The notes under the pieces are model-generated. The model was given only the letters and a program-made list of their open reading frames with translations, did not search any database and was not told the DNA's origin. From Erythrobacter litoralis (GTDB taxonomy: Bacteria; Pseudomonadota; Alphaproteobacteria; Sphingomonadales; Sphingomonadaceae), in NCBI RefSeq assembly GCF_029760855.1, contig NZ_SOSI01000004.1, positions 297,456 to 361,455 of the forward strand: DNA of 64,000 bases, given 5' to 3'. Both the position numbers and the translations under genes were made by a program. Position 1 is the stretch's first letter. Each line of letters begins with the position of its first letter. Positions 8,707-17,687 of the stretch are shown here, piece by piece.

Positions 8707-9977
8707 CCCCGCTCCCGCCGCACTTCGCGTTGGCCGATGTCTCGTCGGCAGAAGCCGGTGGGGAAGTCGATCGCATCGACGGCGGCATAGGCGGCGCGCT
8801 GGGCTTCGCTCGCGCTGGTGCCCTGTGCTGTGACGTTCAGGACGCGCCCGCCGTTTGCAGTTAGCGCACCGCCCTCGCGCTTCGTCCCGGCGTGGAAGAC
8901 TTTCGCGCCTTGCGCCTCCGCCTCACCCAGATCGATCGCCCCGCCCTTTTTGGGCGTATCGGGATAACCCTCCGCAGCCATCACCACGGTCAGCGCGAAA
9001 TCGCCTGACAGGGCGGGCCGTTCGATCTCGCCCAGCCGTCCTTCGGCGCAGGCCAGCATCAGGTCGACCAGATCGCTTTCCAGCCGCATCATCAGCACCT
9101 GACATTCCGGGTCGCCGAAGCGCGCATTGTATTCGATCAGCTGCGGCCCGCCCGGCGTCAGCATCAGTCCGGCATAGAGCACGCCCGAATAGGGATAGCC
9201 CTCCTCGCGCATCGCCTTCACGGTGGGTTCGATGATTTCGCGCATGGCTCTCGCTTCGAGGTCCGGCGCCAGAACCGGCGCGGGCGAGTAGGCTCCCATG
9301 CCGCCCGTGTTGGGTCCGGTATCGCCTTCGCCCACGCGCTTGTGATCCTGCGCGCTGCCCAGCGGCACGATAGCCTCACCATCGGTAAGGGCGAAGAAGC
9401 TCGCCTCCTCGCCGGTTAGGAACTGCTCGATGACGACCTCGCTTCCCGCCGGACCGAACTTGCCCTCGAACATCTCGGCGAGCGCGTGCTGCGCTTCCTC
9501 GCGGGTCTCGGCAATCACCACGCCCTTGCCCGCGGCCAGTCCGTCCGCCTTGAGGACGAAGGGCGGATCGAACTTCTTGAGGGCGCCCCATCCGGCTTCG
9601 AGCGAGGTGCAGCGAACGAATTTCGCCGTCGGGATGCCTGCACGCTCGCACAGCTCCTTTGTGAAGCTCTTGCTGCCTTCCAACCTGGCGGCGGCCTTGG
9701 AGGGGCCGAACACGGCGAAGCCCGCGCCGCGCAGACTGTCGGCCAGGCCATCCACCAGCGGCGCCTCCGGCCCTATTACGATGAGACCGATCGCGTTCGC
9801 GCGGCAGAATTCGGCAACGGCGTCATGGTCGCCTGCATCCAGCTCCACGCATTCCGCATGTTCGGCTATCCCGGGATTGCCCGGGCTCGCCCATAGCTTG
9901 TCGCAGCGCGGCGATTGCGCCATTTTCCAGGCAAGCGCATGTTCGCGGCCGCCGCTGCCCAGCAAAAGGATATTCAT
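8703..9977 (-). CDS. purD: phosphoribosylamine-glycine ligase PurD
   Basis: 424 residues, ATP-grasp enzyme making glycinamide ribonucleotide in de novo purine synthesis. N-terminal [18 protein letters not shown], central [35 protein letters not shown] and [13 protein letters not shown] are diagnostic; the C-terminus [12 protein letters not shown] is typical. ATG 9977 lies opposite the xseA ATG at 9976, so the two start codons overlap by two bases and each gene's promoter should lie inside the other's coding region. Confidence 0.98.
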   Translation of the reverse strand: MNILLLGSGGREHALAWKMAQSPRCDKLWASPGNPGIAEHAECVELDAGDHDAVAEFCRANAIGLIVIGPEAPLVDGLADSLRGAGFAVFGPSKAAARLEGSKSFTKELCERAGIPTAKFVRCTSLEAGWGALKKFDPPFVLKADGLAAGKGVVIAETREEAQHALAEMFEGKFGPAGSEVVIEQFLTGEEASFFALTDGEAIVPLGSAQDHKRVGEGDTGPNTGGMGAYSPAPVLAPDLEARAMREIIEPTVKAMREEGYPYSGVLYAGLMLTPGGPQLIEYNARFGDPECQVLMMRLESDLVDLMLACAEGRLGEIERPALSGDFALTVVMAAEGYPDTPKKGGAIDLGEAEAQGAKVFHAGTKREGGALTANGGRVLNVTAQGTSASEAQRAAYAAVDAIDFPTGFCRRDIGQREVRRERG

Positions 9978-11433
9978 GCCCGCCGATTTCCCGTCCGATA
10001 GCGAAGAAGCCGATCTGGTAGCGAAGGGCCGCCCCGGCGACAACGCCGTGCCGCTTTCGGTGAGCGAGATTTCTGCCCAGTTGAAGCGCACAGTGGAGGA
10101 CCGGTTCGGCTTCGTGCGCCTGCGCGGCGAGCTGTCGGGCGTCAAACGCGCGGCAAGCGGGCACCTCTATTGTGCGCTGAAGGACGAGAAGGCGGTGATC
10201 GACGGGGTGATGTGGCGGAGCGGCACGGTGCGCCTGCCGTTCCAGCCGGAGGACGGACTGGAGGTGGTCGCGAGCGGCAAGCTGACGACCTATCCCGGGC
10301 GTTCGAAATACCAGATCGTGATCGAGCGCATGGAATTGGCAGGTGAAGGGGCGCTGCTTGCGCTGCTTGAAAAAACCAAGGCGCGCCTTGCGGGGGAAGG
10401 CCTTTTCGACGCTGAACGCAAGCGGGCGCTGCCGTTCCTCCCTGCCACCATCGGGGTGGTGACGTCGCCCACGGGTGCGGTGATTCGGGACATCCTCCAT
10501 CGGCTGGCCGACCGATTCCCGAGCCGCGTGATCGTGTGGCCGGTACTGGTGCAGGGCAGCGGCGCTGCAGATCAGGTGGCGGGCGCGGTGCGCGGCTTTT
10601 CCGCCATGCCCGAAGGGCATCCCGACCGCCCCGACCTCGTCATCGTGGCGCGCGGCGGCGGCTCGATCGAGGATCTGTGGAGCTTCAACGAGGAAGCGGT
10701 GGTGCGTGCGGTCGCCGAATGCTCGATACCCACGATCTGCGCGGTTGGGCATGAAACCGACACGACGCTGGCGGACTATGCGGCGGACCGACGCGCGCCA
10801 ACGCCCACCGCCGCCGCGGAAATGGCCGTGCCGGTCCGCGCCGAACTGGCCGCCACCCTCGCCGATTATGTCCATCGCCAGCGGCAATGTGCGTTGCGAC
10901 CGGTGGCGATGGGGCGGGAGCGGCTGGAGGCGCGGGCGCAGCGGCTGCCGAAGCCCGAAGCCCTGCTGCAACCACAGGCGCAAAAGCTCGACGATCTTTC
11001 CGAACGGCTGCGCCGTGGCCTGGTCGATCGGGCGGCGGCGGGGCGGGAACGTCTTGGCGAACTGCGACTGACCCCGATGGTGTTGCAGCGCGCCTTGCGC
11101 GAATCGCGTGGCGCATTAGCCGCACAGCGCTTGTCGCCGACGCTGATTCGCCGCCCTCTTAGCGAACGGCGCGAGCGGCTGGCGGCACTTGCGCGGGTGA
11201 TGCGTTCGCTCGACCCTGATACCGTGCTGCAACGCGGTTTCGTGCGGGTAACCGATCAGGCTGGAAAGACGCTGACCCTGCGTGAACAGGCCGAAGCGGC
11301 GGGGGCGTTGACACTGAAGTTCCGCGACGGCGATCTTGCCGCAACTGTGGGTGAGGGGGCGGCGCCCGCACCCCGCAAGCGGACGACCAAGCGCAAATCG
11401 ACCGGCGGCGCGCAGGAAGATTTGTTCGGTTAA
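9976..11433 (+). CDS. xseA: exodeoxyribonuclease VII large subunit XseA
   Basis: 485 residues. An N-terminal OB-fold ([30 protein letters not shown]), the central ExoVII domain with [17 protein letters not shown] and [16 protein letters not shown], then a long helical region. It degrades single-stranded DNA together with XseB, which is not in this window. ATG 9976 has AAAGGA about seven bases upstream. The frame is open upstream within the antisense of purD, but that is not coding. The C-terminus is a Lys/Arg-rich tail. Confidence 0.97.
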   Translation: MPADFPSDSEEADLVAKGRPGDNAVPLSVSEISAQLKRTVEDRFGFVRLRGELSGVKRAASGHLYCALKDEKAVIDGVMWRSGTVRLPFQPEDGLEVVASGKLTTYPGRSKYQIVIERMELAGEGALLALLEKTKARLAGEGLFDAERKRALPFLPATIGVVTSPTGAVIRDILHRLADRFPSRVIVWPVLVQGSGAADQVAGAVRGFSAMPEGHPDRPDLVIVARGGGSIEDLWSFNEEAVVRAVAECSIPTICAVGHETDTTLADYAADRRAPTPTAAAEMAVPVRAELAATLADYVHRQRQCALRPVAMGRERLEARAQRLPKPEALLQPQAQKLDDLSERLRRGLVDRAAAGRERLGELRLTPMVLQRALRESRGALAAQRLSPTLIRRPLSERRERLAALARVMRSLDPDTVLQRGFVRVTDQAGKTLTLREQAEAAGALTLKFRDGDLAATVGEGAAPAPRKRTTKRKSTGGAQEDLFG

Positions 11434-11457
11434 TCCGCGCCTGCTAGGCATCGCGGC

Positions 11458-11667
11458 ATGCTGATGAACAAGGATACCGGCCGCAATTCCGGCGAGGCGA
11501 AACTGCACTACGGGCCGAACGGCTTTCGCGTGCTGCGCGCGGGCCAGTTCGTGACCTGCGCGCAAAGCGGCGTGCCGATCTCGCTGGAAGAACTGCGCTA
11601 CTGGTCGGTCGAGCACCAGGAACCCTATGCTAGCGCGCAACTCGCGACCGAGCGACTGAAACCGTGA
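11458..11667 (+). CDS. DUF2093 domain-containing small protein
   Basis: 69 residues. The body (EAKLHYGPNGFRVLRAGQFVTCAQSGVPISLEELRYWSVEHQEPYASA) matches the DUF2093 family of short alphaproteobacterial proteins of unknown function. It lies 24 bp after xseA and overlaps the next gene by four bases, so it is probably in the xseA operon. Confidence 0.9.
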   Translation: MLMNKDTGRNSGEAKLHYGPNGFRVLRAGQFVTCAQSGVPISLEELRYWSVEHQEPYASAQLATERLKP

Positions 11668-12593
11668 GCTTTCGCCAGGTCGCGGTTTTCGTATTTTTCT
11701 CGGCTTCGCTCTCGGCCTGTATCCCGCAAGGCGGGAACGCGCCGGTCGCCGAAGTGCAACCTAGCGAGGTGGTGCAACCGGTACGCGCCGCCCCGCCGCC
11801 TCCCCCGGCGCCGATGCCCAGACCCACACCCACTCGACCGGCGATCTTTTCGTTCGACGGCGAGCTCGAACAAGGTGGCTGGATCCGCGGTCAGGCCCCG
11901 GGCGGCGCAGTATCGGCGAAACTGGGCGATACCGCCCTCATGCTCGACAAGGACGGCCGCTTCTTCGCCGGCTTCGACCGCGACGCCGGGCCAGCCGCAA
12001 CCTTGACGGCCACGCTTGCCGACGGCCGGCTGATAACCAGCCCGCTGAAAGTCGCGCCGCGCGACTGGAATATCGAGCGGGTCAATGTCGCGCGCCGATC
12101 CGGCGGCCCGTCCGAGGCGTTCATGCAGCGTCGTCGCCCCGAGCTCGAAGCCATCTATGCGGCACGCGAGATCGAGACAGATAGCACAGGCTGGTCGCAA
12201 GCGTTCAAATGGCCGGTGACGGGGCGCATTTCCGGCCGCTTCGGGTCACAGCGTATCTATCGGGGCGAGCCGGGCAGCTACCATTCTGGCCTCGACATCG
12301 CGGGCGGGCAGGGCACCACCTATGTCGCCCCGGCGGACGGTGTCGTTACGCTTGCGGCGGACGATTTCAGCCTGGAAGGCCGCTTGCTGATCATCGATCA
12401 CGGACAGGGCCTCAACAGCGCGTTCCTTCACTCCTCCGAACTGTTCGTGCGTGAGGGGCAGACGGTAAAGCAGGGCCAGCCGCTCGGGCGGATCGGTGCG
12501 ACGGGACGGGCGACCGGTCCGCACCTGCACTGGAGCATCAAATGGCGGGACGCGCGGCTCGATCCGCTGCTGTTCCTGCCGCCGATGCCCTGA
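11664..12593 (+). CDS. M23 (LytM) family metallopeptidase lipoprotein
   Basis: 309 residues starting at GTG 11664, overlapping the DUF2093 stop (GTGA). A signal segment ends in LSAC (lipobox, Cys19), then a Pro-rich linker (about residues 34-53), and a C-terminal LytM domain with zinc motifs HSGLDIA and HLHW, so the active site looks intact. It is probably an envelope endopeptidase acting on peptidoglycan cross-links. It is one of four LytM-domain proteins in this window. Confidence 0.93.
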   Translation: MSFRQVAVFVFFSASLSACIPQGGNAPVAEVQPSEVVQPVRAAPPPPPAPMPRPTPTRPAIFSFDGELEQGGWIRGQAPGGAVSAKLGDTALMLDKDGRFFAGFDRDAGPAATLTATLADGRLITSPLKVAPRDWNIERVNVARRSGGPSEAFMQRRRPELEAIYAAREIETDSTGWSQAFKWPVTGRISGRFGSQRIYRGEPGSYHSGLDIAGGQGTTYVAPADGVVTLAADDFSLEGRLLIIDHGQGLNSAFLHSSELFVREGQTVKQGQPLGRIGATGRATGPHLHWSIKWRDARLDPLLFLPPMP

Positions 12594-12610
12594 ACCGCCG
12601 CGCTTTCCAG

Positions 12611-13582
12611 ATGCGCCGTCCCACCCGGCTGATCCTGCTCGCTCTCACCGCGCTCGGCCTTGCGCCCGGTACTTTCGTGCGAGAAACCCCGCCACCGCCG
12701 GACTTTACCTCGCCCGTCACGGTCGAGAAACTGCGGGTGCCGCAACTGCGCACCGGGCCGCTTCTATTGGCCGGCGCGTGGGTCCTGCGCAGCGAGAACG
12801 ATCATTTCGGCGGCTATTCGGCACTGGTCGATAGGCGTGACGGCGCGTTTCTCGCCGCGAACGACGCAGGACGTCTGATGCGCCTGCCCCGGCCCGACCG
12901 CAACAGGGCCGCGCCGACACTCGACAAATTCGTCGATTTCGCCCGCGTCGACAAGGTGCATGTCGATATCGAATCGCTGACCGACGATCCGGAAACCGGC
13001 GAGGTTTGGGCTGGGCTCGAATGGGCGCAGGCGATTATGAGGTTCGGCCCGCAATTGCAGAAGCGTGCCGAAGTCCGGCCGGCCGAAATGCGCGACTGGG
13101 GTGCGAATTCAGGTCCCGAGTCGCTGGTACGGTTAAGGGACGGGCGCTTCGTTGTGATCGAGGAAGATTCGATAAGCGCGGGCCGCCATCGCGCCTTGCT
13201 GTTCGCGTCGGACCCGACACGCGGCGGGAAACCGATCCCGTTCCTGTTCGAAGGTGCCGACGGATACCGCCCATCCGATGCGACGCGCCTGCCCGACGGG
13301 CGCATTCTCGTCGTGCTGCGGAAGGTTCATCTTGCCCTGCCTATCCGCTTCGGTGTTCGCCTCGTCACGGCCGACCCGGCAGATATCGGGGCGGGGGGAT
13401 TGCTGCGCAGTAAGCTTCTAGCCGAAATCGACGAACCCACTCCGACCGACAATTACGAAGGCGCGACGGTCACGGTCGAAGCGAACGGCGACTGGGCGAT
13501 CTGGCTGATTTCAGACGACAACTTCTTTCGTTTTCAGCGCACCTTGCTGCTCAAGCTGGTCTGGCCGCGCGGCGCGCGGTAA
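12611..13582 (+). CDS. secreted esterase-like activity of phytase family protein
   Basis: 323 residues. ATG 12611, 17 bp after the M23 gene; a basic N-terminus and hydrophobic segment (LILLALTALGLAPG) suggest export. The body fits the phytase-like esterase beta-propeller family: GGYSALVDRRDGAFLAANDAGRLMRLPRP and NYEGATVTVEANGDWAIWLISDDNFFRFQRTLLLKL. The substrate is unknown. The upstream open frame from 12542 is only overlap with the M23 gene. Confidence 0.88.
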   Translation: MRRPTRLILLALTALGLAPGTFVRETPPPPDFTSPVTVEKLRVPQLRTGPLLLAGAWVLRSENDHFGGYSALVDRRDGAFLAANDAGRLMRLPRPDRNRAAPTLDKFVDFARVDKVHVDIESLTDDPETGEVWAGLEWAQAIMRFGPQLQKRAEVRPAEMRDWGANSGPESLVRLRDGRFVVIEEDSISAGRHRALLFASDPTRGGKPIPFLFEGADGYRPSDATRLPDGRILVVLRKVHLALPIRFGVRLVTADPADIGAGGLLRSKLLAEIDEPTPTDNYEGATVTVEANGDWAIWLISDDNFFRFQRTLLLKLVWPRGAR

Positions 13583-13586
13583 CGGC

Positions 13587-13615
13587 AAAAGGCGCCCGGA
13601 TCGCTCCGGACGCCT
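13587..13615 (-). terminator. intrinsic terminator of rpmB
   Basis: Reading leftward, an 11-bp stem with one mismatch (AGGCGTCCGGA, loop GCGA, then TCCGGGCGCCT) runs straight into TTTT. It ends transcription of rpmB, 38 bp past its stop, and lies just beyond the end of the convergent esterase gene. Confidence 0.85.
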
Positions 13616-13652
13616 CTGAATTGTCTATGCAAGGGGCTCGAAAGCCCGCCGG

Positions 13653-13943
13653 TCAGGCGGCTTCGGCAGCGGCCTTCTTCAGTTCGCGCTTCACCTTGAG
13701 AGCGCGCGAGGACAGCTTTTCGTCGCGCGTCTTCATCAGCCAGTTGTCGAGACCGCCATTGTGCTCCACCGAGCGAAGACCGTGCGTCGACACGCGGAAC
13801 TTGAAGCTGCGATCCAGCTTTTCGCTCAGCAGCGTGACGTTCTGCAGGTTCGGCAGGAAGACCTTCTTGGTCTTGTTGTTGGCGTGGCTCACATTGTGGC
13901 CGACTTGGCGGCCCTTGCCGGTGAGTTCGCAAATGCGCGACAT
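13653..13943 (-). CDS. rpmB: 50S ribosomal protein L28
   Basis: 96 residues. [32 protein letters not shown] is diagnostic of L28, with [19 protein letters not shown] and a basic helical C-terminus. It is a component of the large ribosomal subunit. It is monocistronic: it has its own promoter (14030-14058) and terminator (13587-13615). The transcript would carry a leader of about 80 nt. Confidence 0.98.
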   Translation of the reverse strand: MSRICELTGKGRQVGHNVSHANNKTKKVFLPNLQNVTLLSEKLDRSFKFRVSTHGLRSVEHNGGLDNWLMKTRDEKLSSRALKVKRELKKAAAEAA

Positions 13944-14029
13944 GATGGGTCTCTCGTTCGAATGGGCGGGCGCTGGGCCGCGTCCCGCATGGCGGGCCGA
14001 AGGGCTCGGCGTTGTCCCGGAAAGCGGCG

Positions 14030-14058
14030 CGCATAGCGGGGGCCTCCCGAATCGTCAA
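14030..14058 (-). promoter_or_regulatory. sigma70-like promoter of rpmB
   Basis: On the minus strand TTGACG (14058-14053), a 17-base spacer and TATGCG (14035-14030), close to the housekeeping consensus with ideal spacing. It lies about 87-115 bp upstream of the rpmB ATG. Assignment is from sequence alone. Confidence 0.6.
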
Positions 14059-14098
14059 GCGCGTTGCGCCCGGCGAGCGCCGCGGTTAGCGCCATACC

Positions 14099-14554
14099 AT
14101 GGCCCGATGGACCTTGCCTTCCCCCATGCAACGCGCGCTCGAACTCGCAAACGCATCCGCCGCCGCGGGCGAGGTTCCTGTGGGTGCGGTCGTGACGAAG
14201 GGCGGTGACGTGATCGCCGAAGCCCACAACCGGCCTCGAGAAACGTGCGACCCAACCGCCCATGCCGAAATCCTTGCCATCCGCAAGGCGGCGGCAAGAC
14301 TCGGGCAGGAACGGCTGGACGGTTGCGACCTGTGGGTCACACTCGAACCCTGCGCCATGTGCGCCGGTGCCATCGTCCATGCGCGAATCACACGCCTCTA
14401 TTTCGCCGCCAGCGATCCGAAAGGCGGAGCAGTTGAACATGGAGCGCGCATCTTCGAGCAACCCGGCTGCCTGCATCGGCCGGAAATCTATTCCGGCATG
14501 GGGGAAGAAAGATCGGCCGACTTGCTCCGGCAATTCTTCCGCGAGCGGCGCTAG
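14099..14554 (+). CDS. tadA: tRNA-specific adenosine deaminase TadA
   Basis: 151 residues, zinc deaminase converting A34 to inosine in tRNA-Arg(ACG). Zinc and catalytic motifs are HAE (His55, Glu57) and PCAMC (Cys85, Cys88); the surrounding GEVPVGAVV and TLEPCAMCAGAIVHARI are TadA-typical. ATG 14099. Its TAG stop overlaps the RNase T2 gene's stop on the opposite strand in a shared CTAG. Confidence 0.94.
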   Translation: MARWTLPSPMQRALELANASAAAGEVPVGAVVTKGGDVIAEAHNRPRETCDPTAHAEILAIRKAAARLGQERLDGCDLWVTLEPCAMCAGAIVHARITRLYFAASDPKGGAVEHGARIFEQPGCLHRPEIYSGMGEERSADLLRQFFRERR

Positions 14555-15264
14555 AGCCCGCGCCAGATTTTCACAGGTGCTGCATCCTTTGCGCCGATGC
14601 GGCGGGCATCGCAGGCGATCGGCATGAAGCGCGTATCGTAACAAAGACGCAATTCCTGAAGCCAGCCGCGCTCGTTTAGATGGACGCCGATCGCGTTTTC
14701 GAACCAGCCGGGATTGGCGTCGGCGAACCGTTCGCGCACCATGCCGGCGTTCAGGTCGTCCTCCCGCGAAAGGCGCACGAAATCCGGCCATTGCAGCCCC
14801 GCGTACAGGATGCGCGTAACCCGGTAATAGGTCCGCGGCTTTCGCACCATGCAACTACCGTGCTTCGCCCATTGTCGCGCGAGCAGATGCATATCGGGCG
14901 AGATGCACCGATTGGGCTGGAGTGCGGCGGCTGGCGGTTCGCTCGGCGCGCACCATTGCGGCCAGCCTCGCCCGCTATCGGGCCACAAGCCATGCACGGT
15001 AAACCCGAACCGACCGGAGCGGCCCGAACATTGACGCGCCCGGGTTCGATCCCCTTCCCGAAAACGGCAGAATTCGGGCGACCATGACAAGGCGAACGTA
15101 TAGCCGGTGATGGGCGATCGCCTCACCTCGCCGTCGCGCGCCACATCCGGCACCCGCACGACATCCGGCAACGCGCATTGGTAGGCCTGTGCGTGCAAGC
15201 CCGCCGGGATGGAAACCGCCGCTAAAGCAAACGCGATACTAGCCGAGCGGATCCTGGCCACCAT
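14551..15264 (-). CDS. secreted ribonuclease T2 family protein
   Basis: 237 residues with an N-terminal signal peptide (MVARIRSASIAFALAAVSIPAGLHAQA). The two conserved active-site segments are FTVHGLWPD (His91) and QWAKHGSC (Lys134, His135). In the second, the position usually held by a catalytic Glu reads Gln131, so activity may be altered. ATG 15264 lies 26 bases inside the upstream membrane-protein gene (an ATG at 15294 is also in frame). It is probably periplasmic or extracellular and probably cotranscribed with the two membrane proteins. Confidence 0.9.
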   Translation of the reverse strand: MVARIRSASIAFALAAVSIPAGLHAQAYQCALPDVVRVPDVARDGEVRRSPITGYTFALSWSPEFCRFREGDRTRARQCSGRSGRFGFTVHGLWPDSGRGWPQWCAPSEPPAAALQPNRCISPDMHLLARQWAKHGSCMVRKPRTYYRVTRILYAGLQWPDFVRLSREDDLNAGMVRERFADANPGWFENAIGVHLNERGWLQELRLCYDTRFMPIACDARRIGAKDAAPVKIWRGL

Positions 15265-15679
15265 CGGTCGTTCCCTTGAACCATGCCCGCGCATCACGAC
15301 GAAACGCAAATGCAAGCGCGACTGCCTGCAAGACGAGCGAGAGGAGCACGACAAGATCGCTATATCCGACATCGTCCTGAACCAGTGCGAAAGCCGGAAG
15401 TGCCTGCCAGACGAGCAGGCCGATCAGCAAATAGCGCACGAAGCCGACTCGAAGATGCGCTGCCATCAACCATAGGATCAGACTGAGCCCGATGAAGAAG
15501 GCCATGCTGGCCGCCAGAAGAATGCTTGGCGACAAACCCGTTCCCGCGAGTTCCTCCTGCGCGGAAACGAGATTTGCGTCCCAATCGCGCATCACATTCG
15601 CGACATTGAGCGCAATCGATCCGAGATACAGGGAATCGAAGGCGCGGACGGATACCGGCCGGGATGGTCTGGGCGTCAC
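15239..15679 (-). CDS. small four-helix membrane protein, paralogue B
   Basis: 146 residues starting at GTG 15679, preceded by a good GGGAGG Shine-Dalgarno. Four hydrophobic helices; the sequence matches its upstream neighbour along its whole length (FDSLYLGSIAL versus FDWLYLGAIVL, ARAWFKG versus ARAWFASK), so the two are tandem paralogues. Family unknown; the layout (F-D-x-L-Y-L-G start, R-x-G-x-V middle, A-R-A-W-F end) suggests a small family of unknown function. It overlaps the RNase T2 start by 26 bases. Confidence 0.82.
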   Translation of the reverse strand: MTPRPSRPVSVRAFDSLYLGSIALNVANVMRDWDANLVSAQEELAGTGLSPSILLAASMAFFIGLSLILWLMAAHLRVGFVRYLLIGLLVWQALPAFALVQDDVGYSDLVVLLSLVLQAVALAFAFRRDARAWFKGTTDGGQDPLG

Positions 15680-15693
15680 ACTCGCCTCCCGTG

Positions 15694-16119
15694 TTAGTCG
15701 GGCTGATCGCTTGTCTTCGAAGCGAACCAAGCCCTGGCCTCCGGCGTGAATAGCAGGGCGGCTGCGGCTACATTCATGATCACGGCAATCGCGCCGAGGA
15801 CCAGCGATACGTCGAAGCCGGTCTGCAGCATGCTCAAGACAAAGGAGACCGCGCCCCAACCCGCGAAAATCGCAATGATCCATTTTACCAGACCGATCCT
15901 CAAAACGGACACCAGGAACCACAGAGCGAGGCTCACGACGATCCCGAAAGCGAAACCACCGATCAGCGCGATACTGCTCACGCTTTCCGCACCTGAGGTC
16001 GCCAGTTCGGCTTCCATCTGGGCCATGAGGCTGTCGTAATTGATGAATGTGGCCACGGTGCTGAGCACGATCGCACCGAGATAAAGCCAGTCGAACCGCT
16101 TGATTGCCGTCGGCTTCAT
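15694..16119 (-). CDS. small four-helix membrane protein, paralogue A
   Basis: 141 residues, ATG 16119. Predicted helices at about residues 10-28, 48-70, 74-97 and 102-126; the N-terminus MKPTAIKRFDWLYLGAIVLSTVATF is cytoplasmic-basic. It is 14 bp upstream of paralogue B, same strand. No known domain recognised and no charged catalytic residues in the helices. It follows nadC by 42 bp. Confidence 0.85.
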   Translation of the reverse strand: MKPTAIKRFDWLYLGAIVLSTVATFINYDSLMAQMEAELATSGAESVSSIALIGGFAFGIVVSLALWFLVSVLRIGLVKWIIAIFAGWGAVSFVLSMLQTGFDVSLVLGAIAVIMNVAAAALLFTPEARAWFASKTSDQPD

Positions 16120-16161
16120 GTCCGTTTCCCCCTGATATTCGCTAGGTGCGATGCCGCAAAT

Positions 16162-17022
16162 CTACAGCGGGGTAAAGTCTAACCCGATATCGGCGGCGGG
16201 CGCACTTTGCGTGAGCCGTCCGACCGATACGTAATCGACGCCGGTCGCGGCCTTTGCGCGGATCGTATCGAGGTGGATACCGCCGCTTGCTTCGGTCGGC
16301 ACCCGTCCGGCGACGATGGCGACGGCTTCGCGCAAGATTGCGGGTTCCATATTGTCGAGCAGCAACCGGGTCGCGCCGGCTTCCAGGGCCGGTTCGATCT
16401 GATCGAGCCGATCGACTTCGCAAATAATGTCCTCAACCCCGGCTTCGACCGCGCGCCGCACCGCCTCGCCCACGCTTCCGGCGACCAGTACGTGATTGTC
16501 CTTGATCATCGCCGCATCCCACAGGCCCAAACGGTGGTTGGCTCCTCCGCCCATCCGCACCGCGTATTTTTCGAGGTGCCGCAGGCCGGGGATGGTCTTG
16601 CGGGTATCGAGCAGGGTACAATCGGGGTTATCCATCGCATCGACATAGGCACGCACCATGGTTGCGATGCCGGAAAGATGCTGCACGGTATTAAGCGCAC
16701 TGCGCTCCGCGGTCAGCATGGCGCGGGCATTGCCTTCGAGCCGCATCAGATCGGAGCCTGGATCGACCGCCGCACCCTCCTCGACCAGAATGTCGACTAT
16801 CATATCGGGATCGAGTGCGCGAAAGAATGCCGCCGCGACCGGCAGGCCGGCGACGCGAATCGGATCGCGGCTGTCCATCACGCCGGCAAATTGCGCCCCC
16901 GCGGGGATGATGCTTTCCGAAGTTACATCCCGCCCGCCCCCGGGTAGACCATCGCCAAGATCCTCTGCCAGCGTCTCGCGGACGAACCGGTCGAGGTCGA
17001 AGCCGGGGAGCGTGAAGGTCAT
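16162..17022 (-). CDS. nadC: nicotinate-nucleotide pyrophosphorylase (carboxylating) NadC
   Basis: 286 residues. It converts quinolinate and PRPP to nicotinate mononucleotide in de novo NAD synthesis. Diagnostic segments: AERSALNTVQHLSGIAT, TRKTIPGLRHLEKYAVRMGGGANHR and LLLDNMEP, then EASGGI...DYVSVGRLTQSAPAADIGLDF. ATG 17022. nadA and nadB are not in this window, but nadD is at 37.7 kb. It lies 16 bp after fdxA on the same strand. Confidence 0.97.
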   Translation of the reverse strand: MTFTLPGFDLDRFVRETLAEDLGDGLPGGGRDVTSESIIPAGAQFAGVMDSRDPIRVAGLPVAAAFFRALDPDMIVDILVEEGAAVDPGSDLMRLEGNARAMLTAERSALNTVQHLSGIATMVRAYVDAMDNPDCTLLDTRKTIPGLRHLEKYAVRMGGGANHRLGLWDAAMIKDNHVLVAGSVGEAVRRAVEAGVEDIICEVDRLDQIEPALEAGATRLLLDNMEPAILREAVAIVAGRVPTEASGGIHLDTIRAKAATGVDYVSVGRLTQSAPAADIGLDFTPL

Positions 17023-17038
17023 TGCGGGGCGGCGGGGA

Positions 17039-17377
17039 TCAATCGCCTTCGCCCGGCTCCGTAGAGAAATATTTCTCGTACTTGCCCTCTTCGCCCTTGT
17101 GCTCGTCGGCATCGGCGGGCGGCTCTTTCTGACTGGTGATGTTCGGCCACTCGGCGGAAAGCTTGGTATTCAGCTCCAGCCACTTTTCGAGATTGTCCTC
17201 GGTATCGGGCAGGATTGCCTCGGCCGGGCATTCCGGTTCGCATACGCCGCAATCGATGCATTCCGACGGATTGATGACGAGCATGTTCTCGCCTTCGTAG
17301 AAGCAGTCTACCGGGCAGACTTCCACGCAATCGGTGTATTTGCATTTGATGCATGCATCGGTGACGACATAGGTCAT
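17039..17377 (-). CDS. fdxA: seven-iron ferredoxin FdxA
   Basis: 112 residues. Cys9, Cys17 and Cys21 ([26 protein letters not shown]) fit a 3Fe-4S site, and [12 protein letters not shown] a 4Fe-4S site, with the acidic C-terminal extension typical of 7Fe ferredoxins of this class. It is a cytoplasmic electron carrier whose partner is unknown. Its start overlaps the S4-domain gene stop (ATGA at 17377-17374). Confidence 0.97.
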   Translation of the reverse strand: MTYVVTDACIKCKYTDCVEVCPVDCFYEGENMLVINPSECIDCGVCEPECPAEAILPDTEDNLEKWLELNTKLSAEWPNITSQKEPPADADEHKGEEGKYEKYFSTEPGEGD

Positions 17378-17685
17378 GGAGCCGGATTCCTGGCGTTAGG
17401 TGAATGTTTGGCCCCCGCTATGGCGGAATGTCCTTCCGGGTCAAGGTCGCGATAACAGGCTTGCGCATCGCGCGGCGGCCCGCGGCGCTCCGGGATAGCT
17501 ACCACCTCGATAAGACGGATGCGCTGGCCGAGCGGCAGGGTAAGGACGTCGCCCACCCGAATGTCGCGGCTGGTGCGGATCACGCGTTCGCCATTCAACC
17601 GGATGTGCCCTCTTTCGATCAGCGTCTGTGCCGCGCTACGCGTCCGGGTGAAGCGCAGGCAGCACAGCAGCCGGTCGATCCGCAT
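17374..17685 (-). CDS. S4-domain RNA-binding protein (Hsp15-like)
   Basis: 103 residues from ATG 17685. [51 protein letters not shown] is a complete S4 domain, with a basic tail as in Hsp15/HslR proteins that bind ribosomal RNA on stalled 50S subunits. It lies two bases after the helicase stop and overlaps fdxA by four bases, so the three form an operon. Confidence 0.92.
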   Translation of the reverse strand: MRIDRLLCCLRFTRTRSAAQTLIERGHIRLNGERVIRTSRDIRVGDVLTLPLGQRIRLIEVVAIPERRGPPRDAQACYRDLDPEGHSAIAGAKHSPNARNPAP

Positions 17686-17687
17686 GG

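Noticed and set aside
9430..9975. Upstream extension of the xseA frame
   Set aside because: It is antisense to purD and has no ExoVII homology before the MPADF start at 9976.
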